Positions 12,112 to 22,925 of a stretch of DNA of 64,000 nt are shown here, in pieces. The stretch is from the NCBI GenBank assembly GCA_030374765.1, contig JARGXX010000028.1, positions 310,001 through 374,000 on the forward strand, written 5' to 3'. Both the position numbers and the translations under genes were made by a program. The notes under the pieces were generated by a model that was given only the letters and a program-made list of their open reading frames with translations, was not told where the DNA came from and searched no databases. Position 1 is the stretch's first letter, and each line of letters starts with the position of its first letter. Source of the stretch: Agarophyton chilense. Taxonomy: Eukaryota > Rhodophyta > Florideophyceae > Gracilariales > Gracilariaceae.

Positions 12112-12514
12112 CCCGAGCGAGAATGACCTATTTCTTTTTCGAAACGTAGGATTTGGCTTTGTTTGGACTGCAAAAAAACGCTAGCTGACATGTAAAGCAG
12201 ATTTGAACTGGCCGTTTTCTTATTTGACTGCAACAGAATTCGCATTCTATATCAAAACTGCGCAGAGATTCAGGATGTTTTTGAAGTACCAAACCCCAAA
12301 GCCGGCCGCCACTCACGCTTCACGGCTAGCCAAGATCTAATCATCGCTCGCGAGGTCGCTGCTGCTATGGCCCATACTCCGCCGTATGGCGAAACAAAGA
12401 CCCGGTTTGCTACCGCTGCCGAAAAAGCGATTGCCAACCCAGCGTTTCGAAACGATCCCATGACAAGTCTGCTCGCTTCGCGCCCTCAGTACCCTCGGGA
12501 CGCGGACTTTTTCC

Positions 12515-13515
12515 TCACTCCTCGGGACTCCCCGCTCCGCTAAAGATATACTCTTCTACGGAGGGCGCGCGCACTTTGAAATACCTTAACACTTGGTAGG
12601 GGTAGAAGCAGTTGCGGAGATTTGATAAAAGCATGGAGCTAGTATAGAGCATACCTATCGGGGATTCATGCAACTTCAACCTGGGGTTCAAATCAACCGT
12701 CGCGAAGTGCATTTTCAGCTCCTTGAACACCGATTCCACGGTTATTCGAACTCTTGACATAGCCCTGTTGAACGCTTTTTGCGCACTGTTAAGCGTTGCT
12801 CTTTGGAAAGGAACTTTCATGGACCACCTATTGTTGTATTCTGAATCTTCGTATATACAGTACCTAATCTCACCCACATCTAATAGTTCAGGTAACTGCT
12901 CCTCCAGTTCACTATGCACATACAAAGTCCAGTCATGTCGCCGCCCTTCTAGTGGCCCATACACATGTATATTCATGCCATTCAGCGCATTAACTGCCTG
13001 ATACTTCAAGCCATGCTTACGCTTATGTTCATTGTAGACGAAATGTTGGGCAAAGTTTCCATTCGGCCTCGCAATTCCTAGAACCGTCCCATCAATAAAT
13101 CCTACGCAGTTTGGCAAAGCTGATGAACGAGCATTTATTGCTTGTGCATACGTAGGTAGACGGTCAGTTTGCCACGCTGAACTTAACTGCCCGCTAATTA
13201 AATGCTCTTGTGTGTTGAGTAGTAGTTCAATCGCTTCCTAGAAGATCTCCGAAAGCTGGGATGTATGCTTGCCAAAAGAAGAATTCTAAATCAGCCCATC
13301 TAGCTGGCACAGCGAGGCGACGCAGTATAACGCAGGTTGCCAGCAGCGGAGTGGATGTATACCTATTACGATTAGTGCAAGTCCGATGCGCAGGCCAGTC
13401 CATTACGTTAACAGGTTGTAGCAAATGGTGCTTCTTGAATGTAAATTGTGTAAGGCTGTCAAGGTCGCTAAACGCGACTGTTTGGCCTCGGCGAAGAATT
13501 CAATGATAAGAGTGG
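12515..13515 (-). pseudogene. PIF/Harbinger-type DDE transposase (DDE_Tnp_4), broken
   Basis: The catalytic half (12515-13213) is open: FIDGT with the first Asp, HGLKYQAVNALNGM, YGPLEGRRHDWTLY, EDSEYN where GDSGY with the second Asp is usual, and RVRITVESVFKELK with the catalytic Glu. Upstream in the same frame is a TAG at about 13217, then a frameshift into VILRRLAVPARWADLEFFF, and a further frameshift into an N-terminal segment ending near 13515. These segments line up with the standard N-terminal helices of Harbinger transposases. At least one stop and two frameshifts make it non-functional. No TIRs or 3-bp target duplication were identified, and no Myb-like partner gene is near. Confidence 0.8.
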
Positions 13516-16170
13516 GCTCTAGTACGTGTGGGCAGGCCAACGTTGCATTTGCGAGATCCTTCTGATGGTAGGATGGTAAAAGGGAAGGATGAGGAAGGGG
13601 CAGCCTTCCTGCATCGTTTAAAGAACGATACGATTCTTCAATGGCCGATCTGGGAACACGTACGCCGCCAATCTGGGTCCCAATTTAATTATGAAGGGTT
13701 GCAGCAGGGACAAACTCTTTGTTATGGCAAGATCGTTCAGGGTACAGCGTGTGTGAAAATGTATGTACGAGGGAGAACAGTAAGTTAAGCCGGTTCCAGT
13801 GGTAAAGAATAAAAACATTTCTTACCAAATAAGAGGATTTGTGCATATGGGGCAAATTTGCAATTACATAGGTTAAAAGAGAATACTATCTGCTTTTTTC
13901 GCTGGGGCGCAAGGTCGTGAGAGCAAGATGAGGCAAAACTTATACTTTTGGGCTATCGGTTAATACATAGTTATGTTCGTTATGCTCTTTTTAGTGGTGT
14001 TATAACCTAAAAAATCGAACTAGAGCCTTAACGTATTGAACTTAAATCGCAAATCCTCTACTAAAGGATGATGACTATAGTGTTACACCCGTTCTCACCA
14101 GAACTAGCCAACGCACATATAAGAATTCAAAAGGAACCGTTTTGATCCAAAAAGAAAGGGAGCAAGGTAAGACTATATTTTAGTAGTCGTGGATTTAGCA
14201 TCTAGTGTATACAACCAGGTCTTAACGATCTCTGTGGTAGAGAGCCGGTAATACCTTCAGATGGAATTAGGGTGGCTAAACCCTTTGGTGGGAGTGCAAC
14301 TTGCTCATGCTAATTAGCACAGACAGTCGAATATTGATACTTATAAAACGATCCGTCCTGACTTTATGGGATTTGAAACTACCATATAGCATCTGAAGAA
14401 ACGTACTCCTGATTTAGTTCGATCCACTGCAAGATTTCGTTTTTCATTTGCAGTGCAATCTTCTTTCAAAAGGTATAATATGGAGTGGAAAGATAGTCCT
14501 AAAATTCTGTTTGTTAGATTGAAGAAAAATACTGCGCAGTATGCAAGTCTCGGACGTGTGTTCAAAGATCTTGAACTTGTTGTTGTGTAGTAAAAGCCTG
14601 AACTTCTCGCTACAAGAACTCTCTTTTTTTCGTTACAAATGTTTTACGGTATTAGTTTTGCCTCTTTATGAGATACTGTTAGTTTTTCATTTGTGGTAGG
14701 GTTTCGCTCAGTAGAACTATTCCACTTTTTTTTATCAACAGTTCAAGTTTTAGGTGTTAAAGCTCGTTTTTTGCAATAAATATTTTCTACAGTGTGCAGC
14801 CGACAATGTCAGTTTCGATTACTGCAGAAATGTCGTGCAATTAAAGCTTTCTTTTCATCAGAAAGATCGGGCGCAAGGAAACCCAGTATTTTCTAAAACT
14901 TGCAGAGTGATAGAGCAAAAACGAGACTTGCAATTCTTTTATGAGAAGTGAATATGTTACATGCAGAAGGTAAAAGATTTACCATCGAGGCCAAAAAGCA
15001 TAGCTCACTTTTCTAGATACTAAATGCGGATTATCTTTTATATATGATTGCATACACAGTTCCAATCTTTTACAATTTTTTAAATATTCAAAAAACTAGT
15101 TTGTTTATGCATATGCTTCTTGATCGGAAAAATAGCTCTGACTGTCAGAAGAAATAACCATTACGTTTAAACATTTCTGAGTCATTCTCTGTAGCATTCT
15201 AACGTTCATTGTCGTATTCCGATTATCAATGTGTTTTAACAACCAGAGCGATTTCTAACATTGCAAGAGTCTTAATTGTTGGAGAGAATGTACCCGAATG
15301 CAAACTTTCTCGTATTCAGCAAGTACAGTAACAATTGCCGAAAATGATCAATGATTTTTCCGTGAGAACAACTATTTCCCGCATCCTCCAGTGTCCCTGT
15401 CTTGTTTTTCTTTGTGTACAGCGACTCTTCTCGACAAAACGAAAATCTTGGGAGCAGTGAAACTTAGTTTCGGGTGGCTGACGGAAAACGATACTGAGGT
15501 CGGTAGCTTGGAGACGTATTCGACTTCCGCTCCGGCTTTTTTTTGAATGCTTCACAGCGGAGCAGATGAAGTGGATGCAGAAGTCAGTCATACCTCGATC
15601 GGACGACGATGGCGGATAAATCTGCGCATCTGCAATTAGCGCTGTGCGAAAGCTGGTTAGAAATGCACGTATGCCTGGAATGTTGATGAGTTCGGTGACC
15701 CCAGAGTTTTCTAGTGATCGAGGTTTGGGCGGCGCCTATGCTGCTCTGATGTTGGGAGCGGTTCCCCTTCCTTAGAAGCGCAATTATCGCAAGCACGACA
15801 ACTTGGATCAGAACCAGATGTAGAAAGGAACATTTTAATAGCTAATAGTTTAAAATGTATAAAACTCAATGATTTTTCAACCCCAATGCACGCCAAGCAA
15901 GCGAAGAAGTAGATGCGCAGGCATCACCGAAAGATATGATTTGCCTAAGCAATAAATGTTAACAACTGAGAAAATATGGCGATCTAGGGGCGCTTCTCCC
16001 AGTAGTTTTTATTATTATTTAATGTGGCTGTCATAAGACCCATATTGAGAGCAAGAAGTGGCACAACCATCAGTGCTTTGAAACTCAAAAAGAAGAATAC
16101 CGTTTCATATACAAAAGAGAAGACTCCAAAAAGCCAAAATGTATGCAAGAACTGCTCTTTTTTTCAATAC
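13516..16170. other. long AT-rich stretch, no recognised gene
   Basis: No ORF with recognisable protein motifs on either strand. It holds a sequence at about 15800-15950 that is a second copy of the piggyBac target (listed separately). Confidence 0.5.
15800..15950 (+). repeat. second copy of the sequence that piggyBac inserted into
   Basis: Bases around 15826-15865 match 17550-17610 (shared blocks such as AACAYTTTAATA and AAAATGTAT) and 15882-15900 match 21928-21946 (CACGCCAAGCAAG). In the second locus these two halves are separated by the piggyBac element, so this copy shows the uninterrupted arrangement. Confidence 0.6.
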
Positions 16171-16178
16171 TATAAATA
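16171..16178 (+). promoter_or_regulatory. TATA box of zinc-finger gene
   Basis: TATAAATA lies 113 bp before the ATG at 16284, similar to the 128-130 bp spacing of the vWA genes. Confidence 0.5.
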
Positions 16179-16283
16179 TGTGTATACACTAGTGAGTCCC
16201 CCACTGTTATAACAACAAGTACCTCAACGTCACAGCAAACTTGAAAGATCTCTTCTATTCTTGCATCAAGCATAAGTCTCTTC

Positions 16284-17138
16284 ATGGACAGTCACAATCA
16301 AAATGGAAGCAGTGAGACCTGGTCTGGAACCAAGCGGTCTCGCAGAACTGACAGTCGAAGTTGTTCATCCTCCAACGAACGTAGTCAGCCTTCCATGAGT
16401 GGCGAATGCAAGAGCCGTTCGCAACGCCCACCGATCGCTGCAAGTAGCATAGAAGGTCAGAGTTCCGGCCGCCCAACGAATACCATCAGAAGCACCTGCA
16501 ATGACAACTTCCGCAGGCCTGCCAGCAAAAGAGCGCGTTTATTGGGAGATGAAATGTCCTTGGTGGCCGAAACGCTTCTACAACTGTCTCGAATGCCAAG
16601 CGCATCCATAGAGGGCTCTGAGAGAGGAATCAATTCTCGAGGCACCACTGCGGGTTCCAGTACTGAATCTGCGCAGCGTGGCGCAGCAGGCCCGAGTAGT
16701 ATTCTGCCACCGGCTAGTGGGCCCGTTGGGCTGGGTACAACGGATCCAAACACACAGAGCCGAGGTAGGACCATGCTGACCTGTTCCCATTGCGAATACA
16801 AAACGAACCGGTCCTTCAACTTAAAGCGACACGAAGCATCGCATGTACCTTCGGAATCTCGCCAGTTCGTCTGTGAGGTGTGCAACGTAAGGTATGCCGT
16901 GGAGGATGGGTTGACGAGACACATGAGCACACATGTCGACCCGATATTGCGACATAGATTTTTCTGTGACCGCTGTCAGAGAGGATTCACGACTAGGAGA
17001 TCTATGGTGGAACACAGAGACACACACAATCCAAACAGGGCCAGGTTTCCTTGCGAATGGTGCGGTGTCACATTCACAAAACAGTCCGGTGTCAGAAAAC
17101 ACCAAAGACGACGTTGCTCCCGAAATGGCGCACCGTAA
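16284..17138 (+). CDS. C2H2-type zinc-finger protein, probable nuclear DNA-binding factor
   Basis: An intact 284-residue ORF. Residues 1-160 are Ser/Arg-rich and disordered with basic clusters (KRSRR 17-21, SKRAR 81-85) that could be nuclear-localisation signals. Four fingers follow: Cys167/170 with His183/187, Cys197/200 with His213/217, Cys228/231 with His244/248, and Cys257/260 with His273 and Cys278. The last finger is C2HC because the final ligand is Cys. A role as a sequence-specific DNA-binding protein follows from the family; targets are unknown. It stands alone between repeats, so a transposon-derived origin is possible, although no transposase domain is attached. Confidence 0.75.
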   Translation: MDSHNQNGSSETWSGTKRSRRTDSRSCSSSNERSQPSMSGECKSRSQRPPIAASSIEGQSSGRPTNTIRSTCNDNFRRPASKRARLLGDEMSLVAETLLQLSRMPSASIEGSERGINSRGTTAGSSTESAQRGAAGPSSILPPASGPVGLGTTDPNTQSRGRTMLTCSHCEYKTNRSFNLKRHEASHVPSESRQFVCEVCNVRYAVEDGLTRHMSTHVDPILRHRFFCDRCQRGFTTRRSMVEHRDTHNPNRARFPCEWCGVTFTKQSGVRKHQRRRCSRNGAP

Positions 17139-17614
17139 AAGTTCTGCTTGTAAGACCAAACGTTTCATGGCATTTGTTTCGCGTCATACAGTTTCGAAGC
17201 CTCTTATGACATTAGGTGGCCTTCAAGCAGTTGCGTCTTTTAGGCAACTATTCGCACAGGAAATTAAGACTCCTTTCGCCTCAACTACCTAGTAATTTCG
17301 AAATGCGTTTCTACTCCACAATAGCACACGTTAGAATTCGCAAAAAAAATATAGTAAGAGCATCTTCGTAAAATAAACAGTATTACCATGAACTTTGTGG
17401 TGTAATTATTAGTTGTTGTGGAAATCCATGTTAGTTCAGTCTGTGAACGAATGGTCTGATTATCTACTAGGCACCGCGCTCTACTCCCCAAACAAATGAA
17501 ATGCTGCAAATACGAATAGTGCTTTGCAACAAAACCACTGCAATTTGAATCATAGCAAGATGTTGAAAAGCAACACTTTAATATCTGAAAGTTCAAAATG
17601 TATTAAACAAAAGC
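17139..17614. other. 3' flank of zinc-finger gene and left flank of piggyBac
   Basis: No gene seen. The last 65 bases are the interrupted copy of the repeat found at 15.8 kb. Confidence 0.5.
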
Positions 17615-17665
17615 TTAACCCTTTTGACCCTAGAAGCTTAACGCTACTATAATAGAGTTAAGGTA
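17615..17665 (+). repeat. piggyBac left TIR and TTAA target duplication
   Basis: TTAA then CCCTTTTGACCCT, followed by the subterminal palindrome centred on CTACTATAATAGAG. Confidence 0.85.
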
Positions 17666-18015
17666 TGAATATGATTGGGTGACGACGGGAACATTCGGTT
17701 GTCAGCCTGCCAAGTGTTTACCTTGCTTATATCTAGTATAATAGCGTTAAGCTTTTCGGTTCCTCGTTGGTTGTCACATGAATTTGCGCTGCGTAGAGCC
17801 AATGAGAACAGTTGTTATGAGGCGCTGTCTCTTCGATGTCAAACGTCATTCCACCTCAGTGCACAGGAGTGCCACATACAATGCGTACCAAACTGCGTGT
17901 TATGCTACTCGCTGCTTTGAGGAACAATATCCACTTTATGCAAAACCACAGGCATCCGCCAAACAATGTGGCCTAACTTGTTGTCTTGCTACTTCCACAT
18001 ACCGTATACACAAGC

Positions 18016-20049
18016 ATGACAAATGCTCCTTCTCAGACTGCCATCACCCACAAAGAAGATAATGTTCACGTTCTTCACAATGCAGCCGATGGTGCTTTTG
18101 AAAGAGAAGGGGAGCTCTACTGGGACACAGTAGATGACGAAGAGTTTTTGGTAATTGCTCTAGGAGCCGCTGAAAAGAAAACATTGTACGAAACGGTTCC
18201 ATACTGTGCAAGATGGCGAGAACGCAGCGGGCTCTATTTGGCTAAATGGCAACTTATTAGGCGCACCTACTCTCACAGACAGGAACTGGGCTTGTTTAGT
18301 TTGTTTTTGAACTCTTCATATCTAAAGTGCGTTCGAGATTGGACAAGCAGGGAGCTTCTCAAACGTGGGCGGAGAATCAAGCCGCTCAGAATGGACGAAC
18401 TGCATGCGTATCTGGGCCTTAAGCTGTCGACTTCACTGCACCGTCTGAATCGTATTCGAGACTACTGGTGTAATTCAGATCTTATAGGGATTCCTTTCTT
18501 CAAGAAGATTATGGCACGCGATACTTTCATGAGCATTCGAGCAGCTCTTCGATTGTATGCTTGCTACACTCCTGATTTCGCACTTGCTGACCCTCTATGG
18601 CACAGTCGGCAGCTTCTCGAGCATTTTGTGAGAAACGCTGCCACCCTGGCGATTCCTGTTGGGGTCAGCTTGCTCGACGAAAACACAATCTGTTGTAAAG
18701 GACGTACCGCAGCCCGTTCCTACATGAAGTCAAAACCAGTCAAGTTCGGCATAAGGTTTTACGCTGTTGTTGGTTGGTCACACGCTTACCTCCACAGCCT
18801 GCAGGACAATGGTTCTGGAAACAAATCTGGTCAGACGCCAGTACAAAGGTACACAAATTTTTTTCGAAACCTTCGCGGGGCTGTGGAGCGTAAGGTGGAT
18901 GGCACCTTGTTGCCGAATTCTAAACCATCTGCTTTGTGGTGCGCACAGATGGCGCACCAAACCCAGTTGCACCCCACGCCAGAACATGGCCGATTGATGG
19001 TCATGGACAACTTCTACACACGCCACGTTCTGGCCCGCCAGATGGATCGTCTTAGTGATGGAGAATGCAGGGTGCTCGGTACTGTGCGGTTCAATACTGT
19101 CGATGGTGCTAACAGATCAGCCCTGAAGGAGGCTATTGACAGCCTCAAACATGCCCAACGTGGAGAATGGTGCTTAGTACAGGTGTTCCACAAAGGCGAA
19201 GATCCGAAAACTCCCCTTCAATTGGCAAAGAAGGCGGGTTTTGTCGTGTTCAAGGACCGCTCTGTTGTGTCGTTTTACACCAACGACTTGGCAGACACAC
19301 CAACTTCCCGCATTCATACCCCCGATGAGCACGCTGTCAATTGCGTGCACGGATTCGCGCCTTTGCAACGATGGATCGGTAAGGAATCAGTGCGACGCAC
19401 AACACTACAAGTGCCTTCATTCATTGTAGCTTATAACTTATTTATGAATGCAGTGGATCGCTTCGATCAATTTCGTTCTACCTTCGCAACTGTTCGGAAA
19501 GAGAGGCGGGTGTCCATGAGTCTACTCACTTTCGTCCTAGACGCGAGCATAATAAATGCTCATGCCCTTCTCAACGCCATCACAAAGCCGGGGGACACCA
19601 TTATCGATGTTGGTCTCATGAAGCAACGGATAATCCAGCAGCTGGTAGCGGACCACCTCGAATACCAGCAGATACGAGCGTCGCTTTCCAACATTTCTCC
19701 AACGAGCAGCGATGATCGGCGTGCTGCGGTAGGCAGTACAGCGGCAGAAGCAATTCACATGTTGTTTGAGACGGAGGGGAAGAAGAACGTCCGGTGTCTT
19801 TTGTGCAATGTCCTTTCAGCAACTACGAGTGGCCGGTACACGACGTACTCCGGCAATGTATGCAAACGGGGATTCCATGTCAACTGCTTCGCATTCTATC
19901 ACCACAAAAACGTCTTTCGCCACTCTCGTCCTGACATATACAACGCCGTAATATCGGCGGAAGCATTGCTATCACCCAAGTCTCATCGGAATAGGCGCAA
20001 CAAAGTAACAGCAAACCTCACCACTGTCAAAGTATTGTACAAGAAATAA
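18016..20049 (+). CDS. piggyBac-family transposase (DDE_Tnp_1_7)
   Basis: A 677-residue intact ORF; the first ATG after the in-frame TAA at 17974 is used. Residues about 105-510 carry the piggyBac core: MDELHAYLGLKL, the catalytic Asp in SLLDEN (about 221), SKPVKFGIR, the second Asp in MVMDNFYT (about 331) and the third in NAVDRFDQ (about 481). These match the DDD triad of the family. The C-terminus (about 594-640) has a Cys/His cluster CLLCN...CKRGFHVNCF, the zinc-binding domain that reads the terminal repeats. It excises and inserts at TTAA. It ends two bases before the stop of a convergent gene, so the two probably share a terminator region. Confidence 0.9.
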   Translation: MTNAPSQTAITHKEDNVHVLHNAADGAFEREGELYWDTVDDEEFLVIALGAAEKKTLYETVPYCARWRERSGLYLAKWQLIRRTYSHRQELGLFSLFLNSSYLKCVRDWTSRELLKRGRRIKPLRMDELHAYLGLKLSTSLHRLNRIRDYWCNSDLIGIPFFKKIMARDTFMSIRAALRLYACYTPDFALADPLWHSRQLLEHFVRNAATLAIPVGVSLLDENTICCKGRTAARSYMKSKPVKFGIRFYAVVGWSHAYLHSLQDNGSGNKSGQTPVQRYTNFFRNLRGAVERKVDGTLLPNSKPSALWCAQMAHQTQLHPTPEHGRLMVMDNFYTRHVLARQMDRLSDGECRVLGTVRFNTVDGANRSALKEAIDSLKHAQRGEWCLVQVFHKGEDPKTPLQLAKKAGFVVFKDRSVVSFYTNDLADTPTSRIHTPDEHAVNCVHGFAPLQRWIGKESVRRTTLQVPSFIVAYNLFMNAVDRFDQFRSTFATVRKERRVSMSLLTFVLDASIINAHALLNAITKPGDTIIDVGLMKQRIIQQLVADHLEYQQIRASLSNISPTSSDDRRAAVGSTAAEAIHMLFETEGKKNVRCLLCNVLSATTSGRYTTYSGNVCKRGFHVNCFAFYHHKNVFRHSRPDIYNAVISAEALLSPKSHRNRRNKVTANLTTVKVLYKK

Positions 20050-20051
20050 AC

Positions 20052-20594
20052 CTATTCCTCTTTGAATCCCATGTACGCCCCAGCTCCATTCGGCCAGATC
20101 TTTCGAATTCCTTCTAACGCGCAACGCGGTATCTGAACCCTTCTATACTTTCCAAGAACTCCATGGCGCTCGTACGTAAAGACCTTGTATGCTGTCTTCC
20201 GGGCTTCGTTGTTACGTGCAGTACATACACCCATGTCAGGGTACTCTGTTGCTGTCCTTTCTACAACCGTGGGTCCAAACTGCATCCAATAACAGGGGGT
20301 GCCCCCACACGTCTGACAAGCAACGTCTTCGTTATGTGCTGTGACGACCTGGATGTCGATCGGAACACTGTTTGTAGCAACCAATTCATTAGCGTAGTCG
20401 CCTGTCGTGAGCAGCCCATGACAGCCCTGTTTTCGTTTGTCTGGAAGTCCCACAGTATCGCCAGATCTCTTCTGCGCGGCCGTCTTCCTTCTCTGTGTGA
20501 TTGTAAAGTTTTCGTTAGGGGAGGTCATTTGGTTTACGTGTGCAACATTTTGTTGACGAAATTCACGCGGTTCACCTCTGTTGTCTTCTTGCAT
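20052..20594 (-). CDS. piggyBac-borne accessory protein with a P2X7 C-terminal (ballast)-like domain
   Basis: A 180-residue ORF from the first ATG (20594). The N-terminal 85 residues are polar and basic (QRRKTAAQKR, DKRKQG). From about residue 90 a Cys-rich unit follows: CQTCGGTPCYW, a further Cys in MGVC, then KTAYKVFTYERHGVLGK, IPRCALEGIRKIWP and GAYMGFKEE at the end. This order (CxxC...PCxW, then R..AY, G.LG, IP.C...IR..P, Y.GFK) is what I know from the zinc-binding intracellular domain of vertebrate P2X7 and related stand-alone proteins of oomycetes and invertebrates. The assignment is by pattern memory and untested. It lies tail-to-tail with the transposase, fully inside the TIRs. Role unknown; DNA or protein binding aiding transposition is a guess. 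Confidence 0.6.
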   Translation of the reverse strand: MQEDNRGEPREFRQQNVAHVNQMTSPNENFTITQRRKTAAQKRSGDTVGLPDKRKQGCHGLLTTGDYANELVATNSVPIDIQVVTAHNEDVACQTCGGTPCYWMQFGPTVVERTATEYPDMGVCTARNNEARKTAYKVFTYERHGVLGKYRRVQIPRCALEGIRKIWPNGAGAYMGFKEE

Positions 20595-20679
20595 CAAGCT
20601 TGCTATTGTACGACTGACAAGCAGCAATGGCAAAGACAGTGAGAATATAGGAGACCTTCAGAGCCTCCAACGGCGCAAT

Positions 20680-21660
20680 GATGGAATCAATAGGCGCAAC
20701 AGCGGCCGGCACAACCCCCGCGACGCCTCAACAAACTGTCGAGGTCGCGCAGTGGCGCTGGAAATCGACCGAGCCAAAGCGTGGCAGCCCGACGAAGTAT
20801 GGAGCAACGACGGCGCCGGGCTGCGTGCAAGGTGGCTAGAACGCGGGGACGCCCGAGGAGGCCAGAGAGCAAGGCAGTGCAAAAAGGAAGGAGGGCAAGG
20901 GTTTGCAAGAAATCTTGTCTGCGAGACGGTGTGGGAAGGCAACAGAGTAGGGCTGTGTGAGGTGGCAAGAAGGCAGGATGGCAACGGGATGGAAGAGAGA
21001 GGCAAGGAGAGCGAAAAGACGTCCGGCGAGGCAGCAGGGCGAACAAACGAAAGAAGGCGGGATAGCAAAGGTAGGTGCCGGCGATGCGGCGCAAGCAGGC
21101 AAGTTAGCGAACCTATGCGAGTCAGCGGCAATGCAAGACCACAGGAAAACGCGGTGATGCGGTAGAGTGGCGTTTGGAGCCAGCTAGGGGCGCAGCGTTG
21201 CGAAAGCGTTGGGGCTGAGACGCGTGGCGGAGCAAATAAGATAGAGGTTGGGGAAGCGCGAAGGTGGTGCTGAGTGAGAGGTAAAGAGGGTGAGGCGGTG
21301 GAAGTGTGCGGGGGTGTCAAGAGGCATTCAGACGCGGCGAAGAGAGAACGCAAGGAGTCGAGAGGGAAGAACGCAGAAGGGCGCGTCAGTGCCGTAGAGT
21401 TGTGATGAAAAGTAAATGTGAGGTGGAGTGGTGTGTGGGCGTGATGGTGGACGAGCGCGGTGGTGCAACGACGATCAAAAGCGTGGGAGCGCTGAGGTGG
21501 GGGGAGCAAGAAGTCAACAGGGGAGGGTGAGGCAAGTGTACGACAGCGCAAAGAAACACTCAGTAGTGCCAAGGATGGGAGGGAGGACGTGAAGAAGCAA
21601 AATGCTGCGGGTTGGTAGAAGGGAGGGTGTTTGTGGTGCACTGAAAAGGCTTGGGGCAGC
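20680..21660 (+). other. GC- and purine-rich right part of piggyBac
   Basis: The plus strand is strongly G+A-rich, so long stop-free runs occur in several frames, including 371 codons on the minus strand at 20658-21773 with unnatural composition. One plus-strand frame from an ATG at 20680 and a shifted continuation contain short basic motifs (TEPKRGSPTK, ARTRGRPRRPE) that look like AT-hooks. This may be a decayed DNA-binding ORF or simple-sequence filler. No gene is called. Confidence 0.35.
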
Positions 21661-21871
21661 AGTTTGGCTTCACCCTTGTCAGTCAGACCGATGCCACCGC
21701 CGGCCGCTGCATTTATTTGCACCGTGGAGGACGCAGTAGCAGCAGGTGGCCAGTACTGCGCCACTCCAAGCACTGCACCTCATGTGTGATGACTTGCACA
21801 TCTGCTGCACATTGTGCATTTCACAAAAGTTGATTGAAACGCAAAACGAACAAGCGTACTATTCTAAATGG

Positions 21872-21927
21872 CTCTCTCTTATCTCTATTATAGTAGAGAT
21901 AAGAGTTTTCAGGTTCAAAAGGGTTAA
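21872..21927 (-). repeat. piggyBac right TIR and TTAA target duplication
   Basis: Read on the minus strand: TTAA, CCCTTTTGAACCT, then the near-perfect palindrome CTTATCTCTA...TAGAGATAAG containing the same CTACTATAATAGAG block as the left end. Confidence 0.85.
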
Positions 21928-22925
21928 TACACGCCAAGCAAGTGAAAATAGAAATGACGGACAGATATTGACGAAGGATATTATTGGAGTAAATAGAAAG
22001 TGAACTGAGTAACTATATCTTGCAGCGAAAATCTCGGTAGTGCAACAGATATCAACTGTTGGTCAAATCGTAATGGTGTTTTATTAGAGCAAGACGGGAG
22101 CATGACGCGCAAATACGTTTCAGTTGTGTAAGAATTACACTGCAGCAAGGTTGTCAGATTCGACGTGATCCGCAATCCACCTTTCTGTGTCGCCGTTTTG
22201 CAGCTGTTTTCAAATTATTGCGTTGGGCGAGATTCCTTTAGAACCGCACCTAGCTATGCAACCCATTCGGAAAAGTCAACCACCCAAGATAGCAGCATGG
22301 TATGGTGGGTACTTTTGCTCCGAACTTCTCTTCGAAGACTAGTGTTGGAAGAAGGGCCTGTCAGAGATGATCAGATAATCCGATCGTGAGTGTTTACAGT
22401 TCCTGCGGTACTGGCAATGTGAAGTCATCTTTTACAGTTCTGTACTGGACAGCAGGTTGACTCGCTGTCCAATGACCGTTACGTACTGCCTTTAAGTATC
22501 GAGCTGTGAGTGGTCAAAGGTGTGCATCTTTTCTACTTGGATCCTGTGGTACATACTTTCTACTTAGGGTTTTTTATATCTTCTGAATTGATGTTCACGT
22601 ACTGTATGTAACCGTTCTAGTTATTCTTCTTTTAGTCCCGACGGAGTGCGTACTATAGTTTGGATGACTACGGCTTCGCCGGGCACACCCGGATTTCGTC
22701 CCAGATAAAAGGAGGACCGGCACTCGCCGGACCTCTGACGAGGAAATCAGGACATCGATCGTCGGATTCTTGGGTGTGCCCGCTCAACTCGCTCTGCTCT
22801 TCTACCTCAACCTCGCCTACCTCTCTTCTCTAGTCACCTCAGTCACTCAACCCTTCGTGAAACCTTCGTTCAACCTTCGTGCAACCTCAATCCGCTACAC
22901 TCGTCAACAGTGAGTGAGTGAACGC
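21928..22925. other. stretch between piggyBac and gypsy B, no recognised gene
   Basis: The first 25 bases complete the interrupted repeat shared with 15.8 kb. Around 22660-22910 is a GC-rich segment containing TAAAAGG and ending CGTCAACA, which may be another LTR fragment, but no partner is visible. Confidence 0.35.

Larger units (their letters stand above)
17619..21923 (+). mobile_element. apparently complete piggyBac-type DNA transposon (4305 bp)
   Basis: TTAA at 17615-17618 and at 21924-21927 are the target duplications. Inside them both ends begin CCCTTTTGA (inverted). A 14-bp block CTACTATAATAGAG repeats about 25-30 bp inside each end, set in an imperfect palindrome. A further inverted copy of the left motif lies at 17733-17752. 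Between the ends are an intact transposase (18016-20049), a convergent accessory gene (20052-20594, minus) and a GC-rich, purine-rich tail. Intact ORF, matched ends and clean TTAA make this the best candidate for a recently mobile element in the window. Confidence 0.9.

Noticed and set aside
13528-13788. 86-codon plus-strand ORF next to the Harbinger remnant as a Myb-like partner
   Set aside because: No Myb-like Trp spacing or other recognisable motif.
20658-21773. 371-codon minus-strand ORF as a gene
   Set aside because: Its composition follows from a purine-rich opposite strand; other frames here are also long and no motif is visible.
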